Of a stretch of DNA of 64,000 nt, positions 28,043 through 36,078 are shown piece by piece. The position numbers and the translations under genes are program-made. The notes under the pieces are model-generated. The model did not search any database. It was not told the DNA's origin and was given only the letters and a program-made list of their open reading frames with translations. The stretch covers positions 372,001-436,000 of the forward strand of contig NZ_FRBW01000001.1 of the NCBI RefSeq assembly GCF_900142725.1, written 5' to 3'. Numbering within the stretch: the stretch's first letter is position 1; each line of letters begins with the position of its first letter. Origin of the DNA: Roseibium suaedae. GTDB taxonomy: Bacteria > Pseudomonadota > Alphaproteobacteria > Rhizobiales > Stappiaceae.

Positions 28043-28882
28043 TTAGAGTTCGAGCTGCTTGCGGCGGATCTCGTAGAGAGAGATGCCCGTCGCCACGGCA
28101 AGATTGAGGCTGTCCGCCTGTCCCACCTGGGGAATGCGGATCAGCGTCTGGCAGCAGCTTGCCATATCGTCTTCCAGCCCCTGCTGCTCATTGCCCATGA
28201 GCAGGAGCGTCGGTTCCTTGTACTCAGGCGTGCGGTAATCGACGGAGCCTTTCAGATGGGTGCCAACCACGCTGCCGGGCCAGCTGGCCGCAAGCTGCTT
28301 GAACTTGTCCTTCTGCATCTTGACCAGTGGCACATGGAACAGGGACCCCATGGTTGCCCGCACGGTTTCAACCGCGAATGGGTCGGTGCAGTCGCCCACA
28401 AGAATGACACCGGAAGCACCGACAGCGTCGGCGGTGCGGATGATTGTTCCGAGGTTGCCCGGATCGCGGACCCGGTCGAGGGCGATCCAGACCGTGGACT
28501 GGCGCGGGTCAACAGCTTCCGCATTCAGCAGGCGCTGTTCGTAGACACCGACCACCATCTGCGGGTTGTCCTTGCGGGTCATGGCCGCCATCACCGCGGT
28601 GTTGACCTCGAGGATCAGGGCGCCACGCGCCTTGGCCGTTGCTGCAGCCTTCTGGGCGATCGGGTTGTCGCGTGCTTCCGGGCCAATGGCCAGATAGGAA
28701 CAGGCCCAACCGGCATCGAGTGCGTCAGTGGCAAGTTTCAGACCTTCTGCGACGAAGAGACCGGACTGGGTCCGGAACTTGCGCATGGAAACCAGCCCCT
28801 TGATCTCCTTGACGATTGGATTTGAGTGGCTGGTGATCTGCTTGACCGCGCCAGTGCGCTGGGGACGGGACGTATCGGTCAT
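28043..28882 (-). CDS. SpoU/TrmH-family RNA 2'-O-methyltransferase
   Basis: A 279-residue protein. The N-terminal substrate-binding domain reads SHSNPIVKEIKGLVSMRKFRTQ, then GLFVAEGLKLATDA. The C-terminal SPOUT knot has the three family motifs: ALDRVRDPGNLGTIIRTADAVG, LLLMGNEQQGLEDD and IPQVGQADSLNLAVATGISLYE. It methylates a ribose 2'-OH in rRNA or tRNA using SAM; the specific site is not predictable. The start overlaps the stop of the upstream methyltransferase gene by four bases (ATGA, 28879-28882), indicating coupled translation. Confidence 0.92.
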   Translation of the reverse strand: MTDTSRPQRTGAVKQITSHSNPIVKEIKGLVSMRKFRTQSGLFVAEGLKLATDALDAGWACSYLAIGPEARDNPIAQKAAATAKARGALILEVNTAVMAAMTRKDNPQMVVGVYEQRLLNAEAVDPRQSTVWIALDRVRDPGNLGTIIRTADAVGASGVILVGDCTDPFAVETVRATMGSLFHVPLVKMQKDKFKQLAASWPGSVVGTHLKGSVDYRTPEYKEPTLLLMGNEQQGLEDDMASCCQTLIRIPQVGQADSLNLAVATGISLYEIRRKQLEL

Positions 28883-29820
28883 CGGCTGCTCCAGCGCGTG
28901 AAGAGGGACGTGGACAGGGCGCGCTTGCCGTCTTCTTCGCGCAGCACCAGTTCGCCGGACTCCAGCAACCCGCCCTGGCTGGTCAGGGTCTCGGCCATCA
29001 GCTCGTGAATAGACACAAAGCTGGAACGGATCGCATAGGCGGTCAGGATCATGAACAGCGCGTCTTTCGACAGGATCTGCCGCAAGTTGTCCAGCATCTC
29101 CGGCAGGCAGGTGTAAATGTCCCAGACCTCGCCTTTGGGGCCGCGGCCGTATTTGGGCGGATCGAGAATGATGCCGTCATAGGTGCTTCCGCGGCGCACT
29201 TCGCGGGCGACGAACTTGGAGGCGTCCTCGCAGATCCAGCGGATCGGCAGATCCTCAAGACCGGAAAGCTCCTGGTTTTCGCGGGCGTAGGTGATCGCTT
29301 TCTTGGAAGCGTCCACATGGGTCACCTGCGCGCCCTCTGCTGCCGGAAGCAGCGAGGCAAGCCCAGTATAACCGAAGAGGTTGAGGATCTTCAGCGGCTT
29401 GTCTGGCTGACGTGCCTTTTCTTCGCGGATCTTGCCGCTGACCCAGTCCCAGTGGGCGGCCTGTTCCGGAAACACGCCCACATGGCGGAAAGACATGAAC
29501 CGGCCGACATAGCGTGCCGGGCCATAGGCCATGTTCCAGGTTTCCTCGACATTGCCGGAGAACTTCCAGCGGCCGGGGCCTTCCTCGTCCGTGTCGCCGG
29601 TGAAGACCGCATCCGCCTTGTCCCAGGCGCTCTGCTTCAGGCGCGGCTTACCCATTGCCTGGGGTTCGGGCCGGTCAACCGTGTAGCGGCCATAGCGCTC
29701 CAGCTTGCGGCCGTTGCCCATGTCGAGCAGGCGGTAGTCTTTCCAGCCGCGTGTTTCGAGGATCACGGGCCAGGTCTGCTTGGGAGGCTGGCCGGGAAGG
29801 GGCAGGGCAGTATCCGTCAA
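28879..29820 (-). CDS. Class I SAM-dependent rRNA methyltransferase (RlmI/RlmK-like)
   Basis: A 313-residue protein with SAM motif I ILNLFGYTGLASL, an acidic motif II (HVDASKKAI) and catalytic motif IV LDPPKYGRG. This is the pattern of the Methyltrans_SAM group that includes 23S rRNA m5C and m7G enzymes. It lacks the N-terminal PUA domain of E. coli RlmI, so the target is uncertain. First gene of a coupled pair with the SpoU methyltransferase. Confidence 0.88.
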   Translation of the reverse strand: MTDTALPLPGQPPKQTWPVILETRGWKDYRLLDMGNGRKLERYGRYTVDRPEPQAMGKPRLKQSAWDKADAVFTGDTDEEGPGRWKFSGNVEETWNMAYGPARYVGRFMSFRHVGVFPEQAAHWDWVSGKIREEKARQPDKPLKILNLFGYTGLASLLPAAEGAQVTHVDASKKAITYARENQELSGLEDLPIRWICEDASKFVAREVRRGSTYDGIILDPPKYGRGPKGEVWDIYTCLPEMLDNLRQILSKDALFMILTAYAIRSSFVSIHELMAETLTSQGGLLESGELVLREEDGKRALSTSLFTRWSSR

Positions 29821-30086
29821 GGGGTCTCTCGCGGGTTCGATCTTGTTTGAGCGTCGCCTTAGTCTTGATATGGCCCGGGGTCAATCGCCCGGCCATGGTT
29901 CGACGCTGTGCTTCGCGCCAGTGTATCTCCAAAAGAGCGCTCTCTGTCGATGAATTCCCGCATGACTGTCCGGAACAGGCCTCCGCCGATGGTCGCAAGC
30001 TAATTCCTTTGACAAGCCTGCCGTTGTTTGCTCGACTTGAGGTGGCGCTGGGGAAGCCGTCCGGCGTTGAGGGAGGAGAACGGCTG

Positions 30087-31067
30087 ATGGCACCTGCAAG
30101 CATGGCGGCATCTCACGTGGATGTGGTTGCGGCAACCGTCCGCGACAGCATGAATGCTGCGACGTCGATCGTGGCCGCATCCTGGCGGCGGTCGATGATC
30201 TACTATGGTCTCGATCCGGCTAAGTCTTCCTCTCCCGTGCGGCTTGAAGCCTCCGCGCTGGCCATTTCCCGCGAGCGTAACGGCAAACTCCTTGAAATTG
30301 CCCGGCCAAGTCTCGAGCGCCTGTTTCACACCGCCGGCCGTGCGGGCTGTTGCGTGGCGCTGACCGATGCGGATGGCATGGTGCTGGAAACCAGCACGAC
30401 AGCGGGAGACCAGAAGGCCTTTTCGGAATGGGGTCTGGTGGAAGGCGCGGTCTGGAACGAGGCCAGCGAGGGGACCAACGGTATCGGAACCTGTCTTGCC
30501 GAAAAGCGGCCCGTGATCATTTTCCAGAACCAGCATTTCCGGGCCAAGAATATCGCGATGAGCTGCATGGGCGCGCCTATTCATGATGCTGCCGGTGAGC
30601 TGATTGCTGTGCTGGATGTTTCCAACTGCCGGAACGACCTGACCCAGTCCTTCGCCCAGGTGCTCGGTGCTGTGGTGACTGAAAGTGCGAGAAGCGTCGA
30701 GACAGATCTTTTCCGTGCGTCGCATCCCGGTGCCCGTTTCATCATGACCGAAGGCCACGGCGTTGCCGGAGTGTCTCTGCTCGCCGTGGATGAAGACGAT
30801 CTGGTGATCGGCGCGTCCCGTCTTGCCCGCCGCACTCTGGGCATCACCACGGAAAGCCTGAGTCTGCTGCCTGCATTGTCCGAGGTTCTTGAGGGGGCAG
30901 ATATCCGGCAGGGGATTGGCCGGGCGGAAAAGTCGGAAATCCGCAGGGCCTTGTTACGGCGCAAGGGCAACGTGACGGCGGCCGCCAAGGATCTCGGGAT
31001 CAGCAGGGCAACCATGTACCGCCGCATGAACCAGCATGGTCTGAGCGCTGAGGAAGCCGGCAGCTGA
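30087..31067 (+). CDS. GAF-Fis transcriptional regulator lacking AAA+ domain (AcoR-like)
   Basis: A 326-residue regulator. The ATG at 30087 has GGAGGAG nine bases upstream; a longer open frame upstream is not conserved. Residues ~25-200 match the sensory part of AcoR-type activators (SWRRSMIYYGLDP, a GAF domain with LTDADGMVLE, EGTNGIGTCLAE and MSCMGAPIHDAAGELIAVLD). The C terminus is a Fis-type HTH (RRKGNVTAAAKDLGISRATMYRRM). The sigma54-activating AAA+ domain normally between them is absent, so it cannot drive sigma54 promoters and probably acts as a classical activator or repressor. It is directly upstream of the cox genes on the same strand, with a perfect inverted repeat between. Confidence 0.88.
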   Translation: MAPASMAASHVDVVAATVRDSMNAATSIVAASWRRSMIYYGLDPAKSSSPVRLEASALAISRERNGKLLEIARPSLERLFHTAGRAGCCVALTDADGMVLETSTTAGDQKAFSEWGLVEGAVWNEASEGTNGIGTCLAEKRPVIIFQNQHFRAKNIAMSCMGAPIHDAAGELIAVLDVSNCRNDLTQSFAQVLGAVVTESARSVETDLFRASHPGARFIMTEGHGVAGVSLLAVDEDDLVIGASRLARRTLGITTESLSLLPALSEVLEGADIRQGIGRAEKSEIRRALLRRKGNVTAAAKDLGISRATMYRRMNQHGLSAEEAGS

Positions 31068-31506
31068 CGGCTTGCCTGTAAAGGGTGGTCAAAACGGCAC
31101 TGTCTCACGTTTGAGACAGTTTCCCGGCAGGGTGGATGGAGGTGCTTTGCTTTCGGATCCGCTCCTGCGCACACTTCCGCTGCGGATGGCTGGCCTTTGC
31201 CAACCCCGGAATACGAGGCTTTGGGAGGAGCTGAGTGGTAGAGGCGATAGATTGCCGGAAAACCGGGGGTTTGCTCCGGATATGGGCTGGTTTTCGTCGC
31301 AGGATCTGTCTGCCGGGCAAGGCACTTGTCTGGCGGAATATGACGCAAGTTTCACATTCTCTGGTTGATGTGGTCTTGCAACCGCCTGATTTAACAGTCA
31401 CATTCCTTTCCAGTGTAGCGCGCTTCCGCCTTCTGGCCCTGCCGGTGGCGGCATTCCCTTCGCGCACCGCCTTGTCTGACAGCAGTTCATCGAAAGGCCT
31501 CGTCAC
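31068..31506. other. Regulatory region between the GAF-Fis regulator and coxG
   Basis: About 440 bases without a convincing gene; short open frames here have no recognisable product. It contains the perfect inverted repeat at 31099-31120. A second, imperfect one (GCAAG/CTTGC arms with CACAT/ATGTG inside) lies at roughly 31344-31377. The cox promoter is presumably between these and 31507. I looked for a sigma54 -24/-12 element and saw none with the right spacing. Confidence 0.55.
31099..31120. promoter_or_regulatory. Perfect inverted repeat, candidate operator of the GAF-Fis regulator
   Basis: ACTGTCTCA at 31099-31107 and TGAGACAGT at 31112-31120, separated by four bases. A Fis-type dimer would recognise such a dyad. 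It is 32 bases after the regulator stop and ~390 bases before coxG. A terminator role is less likely because no U-run follows. Confidence 0.55.
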
Positions 31507-32202
31507 ATGGAAATGACCGGCAAATATGTAATTCCCGCAAGCCGGGAGGCGGTCTGGCAAGCTCTGAACGACCCTGCAATCCTGAAACAGTGTATCCCCG
31601 GCTGTGAAGAGCTCGAAATGACGAGCCCGACCGAGATGACTGCGCAGGTCACCAGCAAGATCGGTCCGGTCAAGGCCAAGTTCAAAGGGGAGGTGACCCT
31701 TCAGAATATCAATCCGCCCGAGAGCTATACCATTGCCGGAGAGGGCAAGGGTGGAGTTGCCGGCTTTGCCAAGGGCGGTGCGGATGTGCATCTGGAAGAA
31801 AGCCCGGAAGGCACGATCCTGACCTACAATGCGACCGCTCAGGTTGGCGGCAAGCTGGCCCAGCTCGGCAGCCGTCTGATCGATTCCACTGCCCGGAAGA
31901 TGGCCGATGAGTTTTTCGGCAAGTTTACCGAAGTGGTTGGCGGCGAAGCGGCAACCGAAACCACAGACGATGACGAGCTGGACGCGGGCGAGATCGCCGC
32001 AGCTCAGGATGCCGCGGTTGATGAGGCTCCGGTGCTTCTGTCCGAAGCGGTAACGGACATCGAACATGCGGTCGAGGACAAAATCCACGACACGGAAGAA
32101 AAGATCGAGGTCGCCGCAGGCAAGGGAGTCCTGGGCGGGCCGTTTGTCTGGGGGCTGATTGCCCTTGCGGCCTTGATAGCAGTTCTTGCGGTTCTGAACT
32201 GA
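31507..32202 (+). CDS. coxG: CoxG-like SRPBCC protein, membrane-anchored
   Basis: A 231-residue protein. Residues 1-150 are an SRPBCC/CoxG fold (MTGKYVIPASREAVWQALNDP, LKQCIPGCEELE, AKFKGEVTLQNI, KGGADVHLEE and RLIDSTARKMADEFF). An acidic Ala/Asp/Glu-rich linker follows, then a C-terminal hydrophobic anchor (FVWGLIALAALIAVLAVLN). In form I systems CoxG recruits CO dehydrogenase to the membrane. Here the anchor suggests a similar tethering role for the CoxSLM enzyme encoded next. No strong ribosome binding site precedes the ATG at 31507. Confidence 0.9.
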   Translation: MEMTGKYVIPASREAVWQALNDPAILKQCIPGCEELEMTSPTEMTAQVTSKIGPVKAKFKGEVTLQNINPPESYTIAGEGKGGVAGFAKGGADVHLEESPEGTILTYNATAQVGGKLAQLGSRLIDSTARKMADEFFGKFTEVVGGEAATETTDDDELDAGEIAAAQDAAVDEAPVLLSEAVTDIEHAVEDKIHDTEEKIEVAAGKGVLGGPFVWGLIALAALIAVLAVLN

Positions 32203-32277
32203 GGGTTCGGAACCGGGAATAAGGTTTCCGCCCCTTGTCGCGAAGGGGACGGTTCGGAAATTCAGAGGGAGAGAAAA

Positions 32278-32766
<489 letters not shown>

Positions 32767-32831
32767 GCCGGGCACATCGCCAATCTGACGGAATCCAGAG
32801 GGAAATACCGAGCTGGCTTGGGAGACACGCC

Positions 32832-35192
32832 ATGGGAGTTCAAGGTATCGGGGCACGCGCCCTTCGCAAGGAAGACAAGCGTTTCATCACCGGCAAAGGC
32901 CGTTACACAGACGACATGACCCTGCCGCGCATGACCTATGCGGCATTTGTCCGCTCACCGCATGCCCACGCCAAGGTGGTCAGCATTGACGCTTCCGCCG
33001 CGCTGGAAATGCCGGGCGTCGAGGCGGTTCTGACCGGTGAGCAGCTTGTCGGTGACGGCATCGGCAATCTGATCTGCGGCTGGATGATCCATTCCAAGGA
33101 CGGCACGCCGATGAAGATGGGCGCGTGGCGCGCTCTAGAGCCGGAAACGGTCCGGTTCGTAGGTCAGGCAGTCGCCGTGGTGATTGCGGATACCCAGGGC
33201 CAGGCCCGGGATGCCGCAGAATCCGTGGTGGTGGAATATGAAGAGCTGAACGCCGTTGTCAGCACCATCGATGCCTTGAAGGGCGGTGCGCCGCAGCTTC
33301 ATCCGGAAGCGCCGGGCAATCTGATCTATGACTGGGACATCGGCGATGAAGCGGCAACCAATGCTGCCTTCGACGCTGCTTCAACCGTCGTTCAGATGGA
33401 TCTCGTCAACAACCGTCTGGTGCCCAACCCGATGGAGCCGCGCGCAGCTGTTGCGGATTATGATGAGGCGGAAGAGCATTATACGCTCCACACCACCTCC
33501 CAGAACCCGCATGTGGCGCGCCTGGTGTTGTCTGCCTTTTACAATGTCGCGCCCGAGCACAAGCTGCGTGTCATTGCTCCGGATGTCGGTGGCGGGTTCG
33601 GCTCCAAGATCTTCATCTACCCGGAGGAAATTGCCGCGCTCTGGGCCTCCAAGCGCGTCGGCCGTCCGGTGAAGTGGGTCTCCGACCGCACCGAAGCCTT
33701 CCTCACCGATGCCCACGGCCGTGATCACGTCTCGCATGCGGAGCTGGCTCTGAATGCGGACAACAAGATCACCGGCTTCCGGGTCAAGACCGTTGCGAAC
33801 CTCGGCGCCTACATGTCGCTTTTCTCGTCTTCGGTGCCGACCTATCTCTATGCGACACTGTTGTCCGGCCAGTATGATATCCCGAACATCCACTGCAACG
33901 TGAAGGCGGTCTACACCAACACGACGCCGGTCGATGCCTATCGCGGTGCCGGCCGTCCGGAAGCGACGTTCCTGGTGGAGCGTATGATGGAAACTGCCGC
34001 CCGTCAGGTCGGCCTGTCTCCGGCAGAGTTCCGCCGCAAGAACTTCATCCGTTCCTTCCCGCATCAGACCCCGGTGATCATGTGCTACGACGCCGGTGAC
34101 TATGATGCGACGCTGGATGCGGCATTGAAGGCCATCGATTATGACGGCTTTCCGGCCCGCAAGGCGGAAGCGGCCAAGCGCGGCAAGCTGCGCGGTCTCG
34201 GCCTGTCCTGCTATATCGAAGCTTGCGGCATCGCGCCTTCTGCGGCCGTCGGCTCCCTTGGTGCTGGTGTCGGTCTTTGGGAATCCGCCGAGGTTCGCGT
34301 GAACCCAGTCGGCTCCATCGAGGTTCTGACCGGTTCCCACAGCCACGGTCAGGGTCACGAGACGACTTTTGCCCAGCTGATCTCCGAGCGCTTCGGCGTG
34401 GATACGGACAGTGTCTCCATCGTTCACGGCGACACGGACAAGGTTCAGTTCGGCATGGGCACCTACGGGTCCCGCTCCGGTGCGGTCGGCATGTCCGCCA
34501 TCGTCAAGGCTCTGGACAAGGTCGAAGCCAAGGCCAAGAAGATCGCAGCCCATCTGATGGAAGCCTCTGAAGGGGACATCCAGATCGAGGGTGGTGAGCT
34601 GAAGGTTGCAGGCACCGACAAGAAGCTGACCTTCACCGAAGTCGCGCTGGCGGCCTACACCGCTCACAACCTGCCGGAAGGCATGGAGCCGGGCCTCAAG
34701 GAAGGCGCCTTTTACGATCCGACCAACTTCACCTTCCCGGCAGGCACCTATGCCTGCGAAGTGGAAGTGGATCCGGAAACCGGCAAGACGGAGATCATCA
34801 ACTTCGTTGCCGCCGATGACTTCGGCAAGATCATCAATCCGATGATCGTGGAAGGCCAGGTCCACGGCGGTATCGCTCAGGGTGTCGGTCAGGCGCTTCT
34901 GGAGAGCGTGTCCTATGACGAGACCGGTCAGCTGCTGACGGCCTCCTACATGGACTACGCCATGCCTCGCGCCGATGACCTGCCCTCCTATACGCTCCTG
35001 ACCACCGAAACCATCTGCCCGGGCAATCCGCTCGGTATGAAGGGCTGCGGTGAGGCAGGGGCCATTGGTTCGCCGCCGGCGGTGATCAACGCCATCACCG
35101 ACGCCATCAACAACAACGACCTCGCCATGCCGGCAACGCCGCAACGCGTCTGGCTCGCAAGCCGGGCTGCGCTCGCTCAGGCCGCCGAATAA
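32832..35192 (+). CDS. coxL: Form II CO dehydrogenase-like molybdenum subunit (CoxL)
   Basis: A 786-residue molybdopterin-cytosine-dinucleotide subunit of the xanthine oxidase family. It starts MGVQGIGARALRKEDKRFITGKGRYTDD. The active-site motif is AYRGAGR at residues 369-375 (33936-33956), which marks form II; genuine CO-oxidising form I CoxL carries AYXCSFR with the Cu-binding cysteine. The cysteine is therefore missing, and CO may not be the main substrate. The catalytic glutamate region near the C terminus reads GMKGCGEAGAIGSPPA. Maturation proteins (CoxD/E/F, XdhC-like) are not in this window. Confidence 0.96.
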   Translation: MGVQGIGARALRKEDKRFITGKGRYTDDMTLPRMTYAAFVRSPHAHAKVVSIDASAALEMPGVEAVLTGEQLVGDGIGNLICGWMIHSKDGTPMKMGAWRALEPETVRFVGQAVAVVIADTQGQARDAAESVVVEYEELNAVVSTIDALKGGAPQLHPEAPGNLIYDWDIGDEAATNAAFDAASTVVQMDLVNNRLVPNPMEPRAAVADYDEAEEHYTLHTTSQNPHVARLVLSAFYNVAPEHKLRVIAPDVGGGFGSKIFIYPEEIAALWASKRVGRPVKWVSDRTEAFLTDAHGRDHVSHAELALNADNKITGFRVKTVANLGAYMSLFSSSVPTYLYATLLSGQYDIPNIHCNVKAVYTNTTPVDAYRGAGRPEATFLVERMMETAARQVGLSPAEFRRKNFIRSFPHQTPVIMCYDAGDYDATLDAALKAIDYDGFPARKAEAAKRGKLRGLGLSCYIEACGIAPSAAVGSLGAGVGLWESAEVRVNPVGSIEVLTGSHSHGQGHETTFAQLISERFGVDTDSVSIVHGDTDKVQFGMGTYGSRSGAVGMSAIVKALDKVEAKAKKIAAHLMEASEGDIQIEGGELKVAGTDKKLTFTEVALAAYTAHNLPEGMEPGLKEGAFYDPTNFTFPAGTYACEVEVDPETGKTEIINFVAADDFGKIINPMIVEGQVHGGIAQGVGQALLESVSYDETGQLLTASYMDYAMPRADDLPSYTLLTTETICPGNPLGMKGCGEAGAIGSPPAVINAITDAINNNDLAMPATPQRVWLASRAALAQAAE

Positions 35193-35205
35193 GGGAGACC
35201 GAAAC

Positions 35206-36003
35206 ATGTATGAGACCCACTATCACAGGGCAGCCTCCGTCGCGGATGCGGCGGCTCAGATGGAAAAGGCCGAGGACGGTAAATACCTGTCCGGCGGCCA
35301 GACCCTGATCCCGACCATGAAGCAGCGTCTGGCGGCGCCGAGCGATCTGATCGATCTGCGCCATATCGCGGACATGAAGGGCATTTCCGAGGAAGGCGGC
35401 GCTGTGAAGATCGGCGCTGCCACCAGCCACAACGCGGTTGCGACCTCGCCTGTCGTCCAGCGCCTGATTCCGGGCCTTGCGGCCCTTGCCGGCGGCATCG
35501 GCGACCCGGCAGTGCGCCACATGGGCACAATCGGCGGTTCGATTTCCAACAATGATCCGGCTGCCGACTATCCGTCTGCCCTGATCGCGCTGGGCGCGAC
35601 CGTCACCACCAACCAGCGCAGCCTGTCCGCCGAAGACTTCTTCACGGGCATGTTCGACACGGCGCTGGATGAGGGTGAGATCGTCACTTCGGTTAGCTTC
35701 CCGGTTCCGGAAAAGAGCGCCTATTCCAAATATCCGAACCCGGCCTCCCGCTATGCCATGGCTGGCGTTTTCGTGGCCAAGGGCAAGGATGGCGCGGTGA
35801 AGGTCGCTGTCACCGGTGCTGGCCAGAACGGGGTCTTCCGGGTCGAGGAAATGGAAAGCGCCCTGTCGTCCAACTGGTCTTCGGATGCAGTCGCAGGCAT
35901 TTCCGTATCTGCGGATGATCTTCTGTCGGACATCCATGGTTCTGCGGAATACCGGGCCAATCTTGTGACCGTCATGGCCAAGCGTGCTGTTGCCGCTGCC
36001 TGA
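35206..36003 (+). CDS. coxM: CO dehydrogenase-like FAD subunit (CoxM)
   Basis: A 265-residue FAD-binding subunit. FAD-binding motifs are SGGQTLIPTMKQRLAAPSDLIDL and MGTIGGSISNNDPAADYPS. The C-terminal CO_deh_flav_C domain follows (TGAGQNGVFRVEEME). It receives electrons from CoxS and passes them to quinone or another acceptor. It lies 13 bases after coxL and completes the G-S-L-M operon; a strong terminator follows. Confidence 0.96.
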   Translation: MYETHYHRAASVADAAAQMEKAEDGKYLSGGQTLIPTMKQRLAAPSDLIDLRHIADMKGISEEGGAVKIGAATSHNAVATSPVVQRLIPGLAALAGGIGDPAVRHMGTIGGSISNNDPAADYPSALIALGATVTTNQRSLSAEDFFTGMFDTALDEGEIVTSVSFPVPEKSAYSKYPNPASRYAMAGVFVAKGKDGAVKVAVTGAGQNGVFRVEEMESALSSNWSSDAVAGISVSADDLLSDIHGSAEYRANLVTVMAKRAVAAA

Positions 36004-36027
36004 ACGGACGCTCCGATTGAAAAAGAA

Positions 36028-36056
36028 AAAAGGCCGGGCGATTGCCCGGCCTTTTT
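36028..36056. terminator. Bidirectional intrinsic terminator between coxM and an MCP gene
   Basis: A 12-bp stem AAAAGGCCGGGC/GCCCGGCCTTTT with loop GATT, followed by U on the plus strand and by an A-rich stretch that gives U on the minus strand. It ends both convergent units. Confidence 0.92.
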
Positions 36057-36078
36057 GTCTATCAGCGTCTGGGCCTGA

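Noticed and set aside
31068..31506. Sigma54 promoter for the cox operon
   Set aside because: The regulator lacks an AAA+ domain, and the best GG/GC match near 31363-31380 has the wrong spacing.
33381..35207. Minus-strand open frame of ~600 codons inside coxL
   Set aside because: Antisense to coxL, which is supported by family motifs over its full length.
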